64,000 bases of DNA, taken from positions 10,924,106 to 10,988,105 of the forward strand of contig CM055730.1 of NCBI GenBank assembly GCA_029465975.1. Direction: 5' to 3'. The DNA is from Dallia pectoralis (Eukaryota > Chordata > Actinopteri > Esociformes > Umbridae). Position 1 is the stretch's first letter. Each line of letters begins with the position of its first letter. The translations under genes and the position numbers were made by a program. The notes under the pieces were generated by a model. That model searched no databases. It saw nothing but the letters and a program-made list of their open reading frames with translations, and had not been told where the DNA came from. Shown one piece after another: positions 1-11,561 of the stretch.

Positions 1-409
1 GGTGAGAGGATAACAGGTGAGAGGATAACAGGTGAGAGGATAACAGGTGAGAGGATAACAGGTGAGAGGATAACAGGTGAGAGGATAACAGGTGAGATGA
101 TAACAGGTGAGAGGATAACAGGTGAGAGGATAACAGGTGAGAGGATAACAGGTGAGAGGATAACAGGTGAGAGGATAACAGGTGAGAGGATAACAGGTGA
201 GAGGATAACAGGTGAGAGGATAACAGGTGAGAGGATAACAGGTGAGAGGATAACAGGTGAGATGATAACAGGTGAGAGGATAACAGGTGAGAGGATAACA
301 GGTGAGATGATAACAGGTGAGAGGATAACAGGTGAGAGGATAACAGGTGAGAGGATAACAGGTGAGATGATAACAGGTGAGAGGATAACAGGTGAGAGGA
401 TAACAGGTC
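1..409. repeat. 15-bp minisatellite (27 copies, cut by window edge)
   Basis: Unit is GGTGAGAGGATAACA, repeated 27 times without length change from base 1 to 405, then broken in the next unit. A single G-to-T variant (GGTGAGATGATAACA) occurs at units 7, 18, 21 and 25. The period is a multiple of three and this frame has no stop, so a Gly-Glu-Arg-Ile-Thr repeat appears open; I do not regard it as a gene. Each junction reads ACAGGTGAGA, which is both a CAGGTG E-box and a consensus splice donor. The array starts before the window. Confidence 0.97.
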
Positions 410-2690
410 AGCAGCAGGATGCATAATGGTGTTTGGGATGTGAACTTCATTGCTGTAATTGTTAGTTCTGTTATTTGAGCTGTGATGTAGCTACAGAAAC
501 TCCATGCTTAATGATGTATTGTCCATGTGTTGTCAGCGTGATGCTCACACATTTAGATTGAAAGGGCATTATCACGCACCACAATAATGCTGATTGTTAA
601 GGAGCATCTTTTAAAGCAGTTATTTAGCATTAGAGACATTAGATGATGCAGTCAGGGACTTGTGAATAACAATCTATATATTTTAAACCTCACATTTGGG
701 GCTTGATGTGTAGCAGGTTGTTCATATGTCCACAATCTAAAGAATAATAAGTCACTATCATACCTCAGCATGTAAATCCCAAGTTATTAAGCGAGTAGTT
801 TCGATGACATGTGAACACATTTATTTTCACTTAACAGCATTTCTTTCACCAGTTGCCAAAACCACAGGAATAATTAAGTAATTATTAGAAAGGATGCTCA
901 AATCTTATATTCAAGGAAAAATCTGTATGGGTCTTTGTCATTGATTGCCCTGATACATATAACAGAATATCTCTGTCACGGTGTAACATACTTTCTAAGC
1001 ATCCATCTATTGAGTGAAACCAACATTCTGGTTAACCACCGCACGGCAAAATACAACGTTTCTCTACTTTGATATAGATATCCCCTCCCAATGTAACAAC
1101 TACATTATGAGCTAAACAAAATGCACCTGCTGGATAGCCACGTAGGCCCCATTTCAGTTTAGCTCGGTATTGAGCTGACAATATGTCTCTTACATGGTTA
1201 GACATTCCTCTTTAAAATGCGATACACAGCAAACTACCTCTGAGTTGAACTGACGGAAAGTTCTTACTTCTGGGACACAAGCAGAAACCCCCAAACGTAG
1301 TCTTGTTGGGTTCTAACATTAAGCCATTGCAATGTCTCTCCGGCACATATGCAGCAGGAGATATGACCGTAATCTAATTTATGTTCTGCCTCGGATAGTC
1401 AGCTTGGATTTCTCTCCTTGACACTTTTGTTCATTTTGTTTTGTGTTTTCGTACTTATTAACTCCGTATGCGCGGCATGTTCACACCATCCCACTCTGTC
1501 TGTTGTGTATTGTGTAATAATCATCATTTAGTTATCCTTGTCTTAGTTTAATAAGTACACAGTGCCACGTTCGCTGACTGTGCCACACCAGATATTTGTC
1601 TATGTTGTGCTAACCTATTGGGTTCGTCTGTACAATCTCATGAGTGAACAAGTAAAGCAGCAGCACAGAAAGTACAGCACAGTATCACTCCATGCTACCA
1701 AAGGTGTGTTGTAATTGGATCATTTAGTCAGACGCGACTGTATGCCAGCTAGTGCCAGGTTCGGTAACGCCCCCACCGCCAAAAGGAAACTGGTAGAGAT
1801 TGTTCTAAGAAGACCCTTGAATATTCCCAGTCAGTACAATAGTTATGTTCTGTTGCTTAGAGTACGAGAGAGCCGTGGTCCAAGTTTATGCCTTGACAAG
1901 TGTGTTTGGTGCACCAGTTGGTCTCAGAGGACTCTGAGCATTTGGTCATAATAGTGTGATTTCAAGCAGTTGTTGACACACTGGGTTCTTTACTGAGCTG
2001 TTCCCTGTACGATTATCTCCTGGATGAAAGTCTGTAGCCTAAAGGCACCAGTTTTTATTAAACCGGCCGAACTGGTTCAACCCTGAACCATTCTCCCATC
2101 TCCGATGCCACATACAAATCCTGTCCTCCATTATTGTCTTCGATGATGTCGTTGTGTTTCTCCAATGATACACCTTTCAATTTAACACGCAATATTTGAC
2201 CACCAGCAGTAGACACAAAAGCAAATATGATGGCATTTGTTATTCACAAATGTTTTCAATATCTTTCTTGAGATTGTGGCTGTCTGTATCTAATATCTTG
2301 TTGGTTTTCCATGGGAATTTGATGGTGAGTCAGTGGCCAGTGGGACAGATTTAAACCAATGTGGATTGACACACTGTTACGTGTCAGTGTCGTGTTCAGT
2401 GGGTGGAACCATTTGACCGCACAGGGTTAAGGTTAGTTAGTCCAGTGCTCTGTGAATCTATTATTTTATTTCTAATAAAGTCATTCTAAGATACAGAGCC
2501 TCCGGAGATGATAAGCTAAAAATGCCTTTTTCATTTTTAAGCTTAATGTTTCAAATATGAAAGAAGTAAAAACACAACAGATAAAACAATCATAGTCAAG
2601 AAATATATTAATATTATTAACTAGTTATTTAGTTCAAAGATATATTTTCCAAGATGAATAATATAACATCATATATACACAAAAACACAG
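410..2690. other. Unique AT-rich sequence, no gene recognised
   Basis: About 2.3 kb of non-repetitive, AT-rich DNA. The only open frame of note (1715-1951, 78 codons) has no recognisable domain and no codon signature I trust. No tRNA, TIR or clear promoter was seen. Confidence 0.6.
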
Positions 2691-2975
2691 CTCCGACGCC
2701 CTCTCTCCGACGCCCTCTCTCTACCGCCCTCTCTCCAACGCCCTCTCTCTACCACCCTCTCTCCAACGCCCTCTCTCCAACGCCCTCTCTCCGACGCCCT
2801 CTCTCCGACGCCCTCTCTCTACCACCCTCTCTCCGACGCCCTCTCTCCAACGCCCTCTCTCCGACGCCCTCTCTCTACCACCCTCTCTCCGACGCCCTCT
2901 CTCCGACGCCCTCTCTCCGACGCCCTCTCTCCGACGCCCTCTCTCCGACGCCCTCTCTCCGACGCCCTCTCTCCC
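2691..2975. repeat. 14-bp pyrimidine-rich minisatellite
   Basis: About 20 copies of ctccgacgccctct with variants (gacgcc, aacgcc, taccgcc/taccacc). One strand is almost pure C/T plus a CG or AC dinucleotide per unit. Units carrying GACGCC hold a CpG, so the array is a small CpG cluster in otherwise CpG-poor DNA. The 131-codon open frame across it (2654-3049, Leu/Ser/Pro-rich) is a product of the repeat. Confidence 0.93.
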
Positions 2976-3512
2976 TCATTTGGAGCACAGACACCTGTTT
3001 GTTGTTTTTATTGCACTCACCTGTGTTCCTGATCACTGTCCTTATTTAAGTTTCTTAACCTAGACATGAAGACATGCACATCTACTGATCCTGTAGATCT
3101 ACATACTCTTGAAGTAGATGTGAGCTTACTGGTCCGTGCAGCATTAGATAAGTGTTGTGAGGAGGTGAATGTACTACAAACAAGTTTAGAGTTTAGTCAG
3201 ACTCTACAAAAAGCAAGCTTCTCACAAGCTTCCTGCCTTTTTGAACAGGCAGTTTGGCCTGGTCTTTAATTGGAAACGGCATCTTTTCTCCTAGATTGGA
3301 AGTGTCTCCTAACTGCTGTTTTCAGACCTCCACAGGTTGTCAAAATGATTCATATCAGAGCAATTAAATGCTAATGTAAGTGGTTCAAAACGTATTCGCT
3401 ATTTTACTGTTTATCTAAAACCTGTAGTTGGGTGAAGGCAGTCCCTTCTCTGTCACAGGCGGGTCACCATGAAAGCTAACATCTGATAGAAAACAACTGC
3501 TGCATTACAGGG
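2976..3512. other. Unique sequence between two minisatellites
   Basis: Non-repetitive stretch of 0.5 kb. A 67-codon open frame at 3066-3269 matches nothing I recognise. No regulatory element called. Confidence 0.5.
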
Positions 3513-4032
3513 TTAGGGTGGTATGTTAGGGTGGTATGTTAGGGTGGTATGTTAGGGTGGTATGTTAGGGTGGTATGTTAGGGTGGTATGTTAGGGTGGT
3601 ATGTTAGGGTGGTATGTTAGGGTGGTATGTTAGGGTGGTATGCTAGGGTGGTATGTTAGGGTGGTATAATATGGTGGTATGTTGGGGTGGTATGTTGGGG
3701 TGGTATGTTAGGGTGGTATGTTAGGGTGGTATGTTAGGGTGGTACGTTAGGGTGGTATATTAGGGTGGTATGTTAGGGTGGTACGTTAGGGTGGTACGTT
3801 AGGGTGGTACGTTAGGGTGGTACGTTAGGGTGGTATGTTAAGGTGGTACGTTAGGGTGGCATGCTAGGGTGGTATGTTAGGGTGGCATGTTGGGGTGGTA
3901 TGTTAGGGTGGTATGTTAGGGTGGTATGTTAGGGTGGTATGTTGGGGTGGTATGTTGGGGTGGTATGTTAGGGTGGTATGTTAGGGTGGTATGTTAGGGT
4001 GGCATGTTGGGGTGGTACGTTGGGGTGGTATG
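3513..4032. repeat. 13-bp minisatellite with embedded TTAGGG
   Basis: Unit is TTAGGGTGGTATG; 520 bases correspond to exactly 40 units. Variants include TTGGGG, CTAGGG, a ggtacg form and a ggcatg form. Most units contain the vertebrate telomere hexamer TTAGGG, but it is never in tandem with itself: a seven-base spacer TGGTATG always separates the hexamers. This is therefore a telomere-like minisatellite, not an interstitial telomeric repeat in the strict sense. Confidence 0.95.
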
Positions 4033-4871
4033 CAAACCAAAGTAACAGAGCTGACCTTTCACCATATATGGAAGAGAATAAAATATCACAAAGAGGATTG
4101 CATCAATTTCACCTTTAGCTTATTTATATTGACACATATTCAACATTGCTTTGCCATTGTTACCATTCTTATGTCAGTGTGTGCATGTCCGTCTGTGTGT
4201 GTCACTGTGTGTGTGTGTGTGTGTGTGTTCGGACAATGGCACAGCTGTCCTTGACTCATTTCCTGAAGGTCCACACACTCATTCATACGCTGTGAACACA
4301 TAACGTCGATAGCGTTTGGCTTCCCACAGGTGAGGCCGTCCACAGGTGAAACCAATGTGTCACGCAAACACAGGGTCCATTTGCGGCAGTCTTTCCTCTC
4401 ACGTAAATGCCCTCTGTTTCAGAAAAGAGATTAAAATGATTTATTGAAAATCAGATCTCATGTTATGGGCCCTGGCGGAGTGCAAAAAGAAAAATGTCGA
4501 ATTTACTGTCTGCTTTTACAGCCGGATTTCAGGAATAATTGTTGAGGGACACGACGGTAAGTTAGGAGTTATAAACCTGTCCGCCATATAAATTACCTAA
4601 TCAAGAGATCCCACTGGCTATATAAATTGAAACACTCATTTGTCTTCAATGGCCTGTGTGTGCCTCCTAAACCCACGACGACCAGCAGACTGCATGGAAG
4701 AAAGGTGCCCTGCGTTGCTGTTTACAGAAGAAGAGGGAAATGCATGGCTTTTTGCATACTCAATCAACTGTGAAATGTCCATTTAATCACGGCTAGAAAA
4801 CCCTCTGGTTTATTTGTGCAACTGCAATGATTTACATTACCTACCACTCACTGCATTAATCAGAACTTCCT
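4033..4871. other. Unique sequence with short (TG)n at 4189-4228
   Basis: Mostly unique, with a TG microsatellite at 4189-4228. Frames on both strands that cross it are low-complexity. No gene or element recognised. Confidence 0.5.
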
Positions 4872-4872
4872 T

Positions 4873-4903
<31 letters not shown>

Positions 4904-4931
4904 TACACACGCACAGACGCACGCACGCACG

Positions 4932-4990
<59 letters not shown>

Positions 4991-5021
4991 GCGCACGCAC
5001 ACACGCGCACACACACACACA
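4872..5021. repeat. (AC)n microsatellite with CGCA interruptions
   Basis: About 150 bases of alternating purine-pyrimidine AC repeat, interrupted by gcac/gacgc steps, giving runs of (GCAC)n with CpG. Alternating CA/CG tracts of this kind can form Z-DNA. Overlapping His/Thr and Cys/Val open frames are artefacts. Confidence 0.95.
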
Positions 5022-5089
5022 ATGACATGCTGCATAGTCCTCCTGACTACCTCCTGAACTGTGTGTGTGTGTGTTTCTGTATGTGTGTA

Positions 5090-6595
5090 CTGTAGGCAGC
5101 GACAAACATAAGCTTTAATTCACTCACCTCTCACTCTTTCCAGCATAGAGTCCTAGTGACAGGTATTGCATGTTGCTGCTTTGAAGGGCTTGTAAAGTAG
5201 CCTGTCAGCCACAGGAAGGCCAAATACCCGTTACTCACATCGGCCAGGATGTTGGAGAGGAAAAACATGATCAGATTTCCTGAAAAAGAAACCGGATAAA
5301 TATGAAATGTAAAAGGCAGAGATGATATTTAAGAATGAGCTTCTCAAAAAACGATGACAACCTGGAGTGAGTTTCTTTCGATTTGACAACTGCCTTTGTC
5401 TTTGCAAGAGAACACACCAGCTGCCTGTCTCTGCGATATCATTTCTGATTGATATGCATCGTACAGTACTGATGCAGTCTTGACAGTCGTTCAGTCTTAA
5501 CTAGCCAAGCACAATGGCATGCACACCTCTTTACTGTGCTTTATGAATGAGTGAAGTGTAACTCCATCACAGTGGAGGAAGTGTACGTTACGTTTGCCAC
5601 TTTATGCAAGACGAATGGGTCAGGCGACCATTTACATTCTCATACATTTTTATGACCGGGCCATGAAGTAAACTCGACGTATCACTAGCAAGATAAATGA
5701 CAGACATAAAACCACTGCAGCTGTGACATGAGACAATCTTTCATTGGATGCCACTTTCTTTTACTTTTTACATTGACATGTTGTCTGTCTGTCTGTCTCT
5801 CAATCTATATTCCTGGCCGTGCATGTAAACGTTTAAAAGTCAACGCTCGCTTGGATGTACACACAAACACTCTTAACAAACATCCAATGGATCTGTAGCA
5901 GATACTTCAGGTTTTTACGCACTTAATAACCAGTACGAATAATTTCACTTCTTCTACTTGACTTTACAGGTAGCGTGCGCAGTGATGGGAAACAATATGA
6001 ATTGGCAAAGTTCACAAAGACAGGTTGTGTTCTCACCCGGCGCACAAATCCCCTATGTTGTAATGCTGTGACGTGATGTTAACTAGCGAGGCCGTAGCCT
6101 GATATGCAGCTGATAGCTTCACTTTGCAGTTGCCAGTCCCCTTGAAGGAATTCTGGAGAATGATGCATGTGTGTGTGTTTACATTTTGTCAGGGCTCTTT
6201 AGCAGGGAGGAAGCACAGCTGGGCGACAGGAAATATCCTCTGTCATACTGATGGAGGAGGAGAAATGGATGGAGGTGTCTGAAGGAGGTGTCTGAAGGAC
6301 CGGAACTCTCTGTGCCCCTCTCGCTCTATATTCTCTCCTTTACTCTATTATTCTATTATCTCTCCTTCTCTCATACTCTTTATTATCTCTCCTTCTCTTA
6401 TTCTCTCTCTCCTCTCATTTTCTCTCTCTCATGTACTCAGTAGATTTACATCTTGCGTTGGTGGGATGACACACCGGAGAAATTCCTGCAGATGAATGAG
6501 TCTTTGACAGTGATGTAGACAGACACTTCTAGCCAACTTGATGGCAGGTTAAAGATATGCATGTCATCGTAAATGTGGACACTGAGTGGATGGAC
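5090..6595. other. Unique sequence, no gene recognised
   Basis: About 1.5 kb of unique DNA. It holds a short GTCT run near 5780 and a pyrimidine-rich CTCT/TATT tract at about 6310-6432. No exon or element assigned. Confidence 0.5.
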
Positions 6596-7270
6596 GCTCC
6601 TGTAGCCCAGTAGCCCTGTAACACTATAGCCCTGTAGCACTGTAACACTATTGACCTGTAACACTATAGCCCTGTAACGCTGTAGCCCTGTAGCCCTGTA
6701 ACGCTATAGCCCTGTAACGCTGTAGCCCTGTAGCCCTGTAACGCTATAGCCCTGTAACGCTGTAGCCCTGTAGCCCTGTAACGCTATAGCCCTGTAGCAC
6801 TATCGACCTGAAGCACTATAGCCCTGTAGCCCTGTAGCACTATAGCCCTGTAGCCCTGTAGCATTATAGCCCTGTAGCCCTGTAGCATTATAGCCCTGTA
6901 GCACTGTAGCATTATAGCCCTGTAGCACTGTAGCATTATAGCCCAGTAGCACTGTAGCCCTGTAGCCCTGTAGCACTAAAGCCCTGTAGCACTATAGCCC
7001 TGTAGCCCTGTAGCACTATATCCCTGTAGCCCTGTAGCATTATAGCCCTGTAGCCCTGTAGCATTATAGCCCTGTAGCCCTGTAGCATTATAGCCCTGTA
7101 GCACTGTAGCATTATAGCCCAGTAGCACTGTAGCCCTGTAGCCCTGTAGCACTAAAGCCCTGTAGCACTATAGCCCTGTAGCCCTGTAGCATTATAGCCC
7201 TGTAGCACTGTATCCCTGTATCCCTGTAGCACTGTAGCCCTGTGGTCCCAGTGGCTCTGTAGCCCTGTGG
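6596..7270. repeat. 8-bp minisatellite (tagccctg / tagcacta) with 40-bp higher-order units
   Basis: Built from 8-base words: TAGCCCTG, TAGCACTA, TAGCATTA, TAGCACTG and, at the left, TAACGCTG/TAACGCTA. Between about 6667 and 6786 the words recur as a five-word block of exactly 40 bases (for example starts at 6667 and 6707). Further right the word order is looser. The right edge fades through 'gtggtccc' variants near 7250. Confidence 0.95.
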
Positions 7271-7909
7271 TCATTTTCTGTAACCCCTGGCCCATTCAGT
7301 CACAGCTGTGCACTTGTGTTTGTCATCTCTCATGTCAGGGCGGCCGGTGCACACGTGTGTCCAGGCGGGGCGTGGAGAAACAGGAAGTGAAACAGAGAGC
7401 CTTTATTTTAGCATTCAGGATATGGCCCATAATTAACGCCCTAATGGCTGTCATGGCCCTGTGGCAGTGAGCTGAGAGACATGGAGACTCAGCAAGAGAG
7501 ACAGAAAGAGCCGCTAGGAAACCCCGCCTCCTGTCTGCATGTGTAGAGCCCACATTGGCCGGGCTGAGCCAGCCCACTACAGGCCGAGCTGCTACAGTGT
7601 AGGCCGAGCCTTCCTGGCTGAGTTCTTCCAGAGTCACCCGTATGATTAATGACTCGCGGCCAAGCTGTGTGGAAGCCTGGTAATTAGCTGCGGGCTGATT
7701 AAAGACAAGTAAACCAGTGGTGATAACCCGGGCTCTGTTTCTCCCCGGCTACCCCTGGCATGTGAAAGCTCTTACTGCCAGCGTTGCAAGAAACAGACCA
7801 GCGTTGAGTATGATGAATGTAGTCTCCAGCAGGCGCGCACAGGCCCTAATTTAAAACTATTTAGCGTGTGACATATTGGCATTGTGCTCTCTCTGTCTCC
7901 CTCTGTTCA
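7271..7909. other. Unique GC-richer sequence flanking a CpG block
   Basis: Unique DNA of higher GC content than the left of the window. Open frames on both strands (7267-7470 plus, 7335-7637 minus) overlap each other and neither has a recognisable domain. Confidence 0.45.
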
Positions 7910-8265
7910 TGTTCTACGGGGGTTGGCGCCGCCGTCCGACCGTTTTCAGGGGGGCTGTTGTTTTCCAAACGCCGCTTGGCATATTGGTGAATAAAGTTTT
8001 GTCCCCCCATCGCCCCCGTCAGACTGTTTATGTCGCGAGCGTTTGGATTTTTTCGACGTTCCCGAAAAGGGGGCGGAGGCGGAGGCGGCGGCGCGAGAAC
8101 TCCGTCGACTTCCGAGTTCCACAGTTTGCGCTTTTCCAACTCCCAGACAGGAGTCGGCATTACTATGGATTTGCCTTAAGCTGTAAGCGAATACGAAGCG
8201 CCAGCCAAGGCGTGACTGCGTCTCTCCTCCCTAGCTCACCTACAGAGGGCCGGACGACCCAGGTG
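7910..8265 (+). promoter_or_regulatory. CpG-dense block, candidate promoter with first-exon donor
   Basis: This is the densest CpG cluster in the unique part of the window: roughly 30 or more CpGs fall within about 250 bases (7918-8160). A GC box (GGGGGCGGAG, 8069-8078) lies in a run of GGCGGA/GGCGGC repeats up to 8095. Downstream, GACCCAG|GTGAGC at 8256-8268 is a good splice-donor match, which would fit a short non-coding first exon ending at 8262. CpG islands in fish often mark promoters. Against it, I see no TATA box, no convincing start codon with a coding frame, and no downstream exon. Strand is inferred only from the donor. Confidence 0.35.
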
Positions 8266-8620
8266 AGCTGTGCAGCGTACATCCAAATGCCCTGTCGTTG
8301 TGTTTCCCGGATGTGATGCAAGCGATGGAGCAGAGAACGAATATGTGGTAGTGGAGCCAGGGAATACCAAGGCATGTTGAGAATTAGAAAGCCTAATGAC
8401 ACGCATCCGATGAAACATTAAAATACTGCGTTTTGTCTGTCTGTGTTCGAGCAGTACAACGTGTGCGTCTGTGAGTAACGAATGCAGCGGCATTGTGGGA
8501 AACAAGAGTCCATTATTGTAGGGTCTGTAGGTGGTACAAGTTGCACCAAGGAGCATTCAATCATTTATTGTAACCTAATTTGGACTAAGTGAAAAAAGTG
8601 CCAGAGATGAGACTCCTGGG

Positions 8621-8655
<35 letters not shown>

Positions 8656-9426
8656 GAGTGTAAGACACTTGTGTGTGTCCGTCCCTTACCAGAGGCCAAA
8701 TGAGTGCTGTGATGGGACACCCACACCTCCGATAATCACATTGGTTAACATACTGTTGCTGATTCATCTGTCTGTGTGTGTGTGTGTGTGTGTACATGGT
8801 TGTGTACGCAGACATGTTGACCAGGGGCATAATTATGTTACTATTGAGTTGCCGTCCTTTCACACCCCCAGGTGACGTGTTTAAGCACCAGAGTTATGGC
8901 CCTGACCTATAACAGGAAATTAGCTACATACACAAGTTGGGTCTCCATCTCCTCTTCCTTCAATTTTCCCTGTGAAAACATTTAGCAAGCAGGGCGACAA
9001 GTGTGAGAAATGGGGAAAGGGAAACAGGCACCACAGAAGCACAAACGCATAAACGCAGGAAGGACGGAGAAAGGACAGGGTTGCGGCGTGCTAACGTTAG
9101 CATGGCTGCCTGACAGTCCATTACGGTTGATAGACTTACCAAAGTCAAATATAACGGGGTAGTATTCATTAATACCAGAGAGGGGGACTGGGAGAATCAA
9201 ACCCACCATCTGGTTAAAACGACAGTATAATCTACAACTCATGATTAGGTCTAAGGAGAGGAATTTCACTTTAATCTTTTTCAGGGCCAGAAGTTTCCAT
9301 CTGCCCTGTGCGGCACATCATTTCTCTTCAAGACAAATGCGCTGTTTTTCATGTTCCAAAATTAGACCAGAAGAAAGCGATTAATCATGTCATGGCCTGG
9401 GAAAGGAAACAAAGATCTGATTTGTC
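8266..9426. other. Unique sequence with two (GT)n tracts
   Basis: Contains GT microsatellites at 8624-8652 and 8773-8793. A GGCATTGTGGGAAA motif at 8489-8502 is the reverse of a TTTCCCACAATGCC core similar to ZNF143/THAP11 sites, about 230 bases beyond the CpG block. No coding sequence recognised. Confidence 0.45.
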
Positions 9427-9606
9427 CTCCTCTCTCTCTCTCTCTCTCTCTCTCCCTCTTCTTTTTCTTTGCCTCGCTTCCTGTCAGCAACGCCCACCCT
9501 GACTCCCCCCCTCCTCTCCTTTTTTCTCTTTAAACCCCTCCCCTCTCTTTTTTCACCCTCCTTAATTCCTTCCCCTCTCTCTCTCGCTCTCTCTTTCTCC
9601 TCCCTG
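9427..9606. repeat. Polypyrimidine (CT)n-rich tract
   Basis: A pure CT run at 9429-9454 is followed by about 150 bases dominated by C and T. A tract like this can form triplex (H-DNA). Serine/leucine- and arginine/glutamate-rich open frames on the two strands are artefacts. Confidence 0.9.
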
Positions 9607-9817
9607 TGCTGGACAGTGTTCATTTCGTTCTCTCCCACTCAGGGCCGACTTCAAAAGATAGATATGTATGCTTTTTAGGCGATGATTAATACGAGATGAC
9701 GATGTGTCTTCAATTAGCAGAGCCATCTCTCTTCTCCGCCGCCCCCCGGCACCAAACAACAGATGGTGGTCTGTTTGTACGTGACACCACAACAACCACA
9801 GTTTTAACTCAGAGATA

Positions 9818-9819
9818 TT

Positions 9820-9852
<33 letters not shown>

Positions 9853-9896
9853 AGAGAAAGAGAGAGCGAAGGACGGAGAGAGAGAGAGAGAGAGAG
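9818..9896. repeat. (GA)n purine tract
   Basis: Imperfect GAGA/AAAG tract of about 75 bases. With the polypyrimidine tract at 9427-9606 it makes an inverted pair of CT and GA runs about 210-390 bases apart that could in principle fold together. Confidence 0.92.
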
Positions 9897-10614
9897 TACA
9901 ATTCACTGTGGCTGCAAATTAGTGAGGACCACACAACTGTCAACTGCTGGTTGCTGCTGGCCTGGGCTGACAGTTGTAGCCTATTAACAGAACATTGATG
10001 TTTTCAGAAAGTGACAAAAAGGAATCCTCTCCCCTCTACCCCCCAACCCCCAAACGCTCCACGTCCCCTCACCCCCCCTCCACTGTTACAGAGGACCTGT
10101 CTGTCTGTCACTCGGCTCTCAAGTCATAACAAATCACAGGCACTCTGTTGAAGCTGAGCGTGAGAGGGAGAGCGTCTGGGGGAGATGAATGACCTGCAGG
10201 CCTTTCAAGTGCTTTGGCAGTTCAGATGGCTCGGCGGCGCTGACAGAGAAATATACACAACAGCGTTACCAATAATGAGAACATTAAACATTCCTGCCTA
10301 CTGACAGGCTGACAGAACAGGCCGGCCTGCCATCAATCATCTTCACCATCTTCACCGTAACCTTGACAATTAGTCTCGTGTCTGTGCTCTCTCCGGCTGC
10401 CACGCTCGCTCTCGCCGCTCGGAACTGTCCCCACTCCTGGACTGCATTTCCCATGCTGCTTAGCGAGGATATGGTTTTGGTGAAGACACTAGACCGGAAG
10501 AGAGGGAAGGAAGAGTTTGGCAGTAGGTCGATCAACACAGACACTGCGTGAAAGAAAGACATCTCTATTGGATGGCCAAAATATGCCTGGCATTATACTG
10601 ATCAAAACTACCAC
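9897..10614. other. Unique sequence containing a ZNF143-like motif
   Basis: Unique DNA, no gene recognised. It includes a CpG-enriched patch at about 10375-10470. The motif is listed separately. Confidence 0.5.
10440..10459 (+). promoter_or_regulatory. ZNF143/THAP11-like motif
   Basis: GACTGCATTTCCCATGCTGC closely matches the family of sites written ACTACAATTCCCAGNATGC, which ZNF143 and THAP11 bind at vertebrate promoters. It sits at the end of a patch with several CpGs. The match is by eye from a remembered consensus; function is inference. Confidence 0.35.
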
Positions 10615-11156
10615 TGTGCAGGGTGTCCTAAGCATATTTAGTATTATTATATATTAGATATTAACTACTACTGTGAAGGGTGTCCAAAACATATTTAGTA
10701 TTATTATATATTAGATATTAACTACTACTGTGAAGGGTGTCCTAGGCATATTTAGTATTATTATATATTAGATATTAACTACTACTGTGCAGGGTGTCAT
10801 AAGTATATTTAGTATTATTATGTATTAGATATTAACTATTACTGTGAAGGGTGTCCAAAACATATTTAGTATTATTATATATTAGATATTAACTACTGCT
10901 GTGCAGGGTGTCATAAGTATATTTAGTATTATTATATATTATATATTAACTACTACTGTGAAGGGTGTCCAAAACATATTTAGTATTATTATATATTAGA
11001 TATTAACTACTGCTGTGCAGGGTGTCATAAGTATATTTAGTATTATTATATATATTAGATATCAACTACTACTGTGAAGGGTGTCCAAAACATATTTAGT
11101 ATTACTATATATTAGATATTAACTACTGTGGTTCAGGGTGTCCAAAACATATTTAT
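10615..11156. repeat. 57-bp AT-rich minisatellite with dimeric order
   Basis: About 9.5 copies, with starts 57 bases apart (10615, 10672, 10729). Each unit has a GGGTGTCC or GGGTGTCATAAG head and an AT-rich tail containing TATTTAGTATTATTATATA. From the fourth unit on, a 'cagggtgtcataag' unit alternates with an 'aagggtgtccaaaac' unit, so the true period there is about 114 bases. The last unit is truncated. Confidence 0.95.
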
Positions 11157-11561
11157 ACCAATGTGTTTGAATTATTGCTGTTCCATACAAACAGTCGGGA
11201 AGATGAAAGTGCAGGCAAAAGTGGATGTGCTATCTTGGGCATCTGCTAGCTACATTGTGGTTGTTGACTAGGGATTGCACTCTCCTCTAGGTACATCTGT
11301 GCTGGTGAATACTTCCTTGTCAATGGAACAATGCGATTAGAAGCAGAGGTGCATCGCCTGACACGTCTCAATCTTTAGCTCTCTCAAACCTGGTTGGAGA
11401 GGGTTTGACAAGAGATATAACTGATCCATAATTGTGAATTGGAAACCAAAACATTTGCAAATACATAGAATACTGGCCAACTCTGAGAACTTTCATTGTG
11501 TAACTTTAGATGTCATTACGTCAGCCAGGCTAGACGGACCCTCCAGACTAGACAATTCTTC
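11157..11561. other. Unique spacer between minisatellites
   Basis: Four hundred bases of unique DNA. An open frame entering the next array (11434-11835) is repeat-driven beyond its first 40 codons. Nothing else recognised. Confidence 0.45.

Noticed and set aside
97..426. Gly-Glu-Arg-Ile-Thr pentapeptide repeat frame
   Set aside because: Simple 15-bp minisatellite; start codon exists only because of a G-to-T variant unit.
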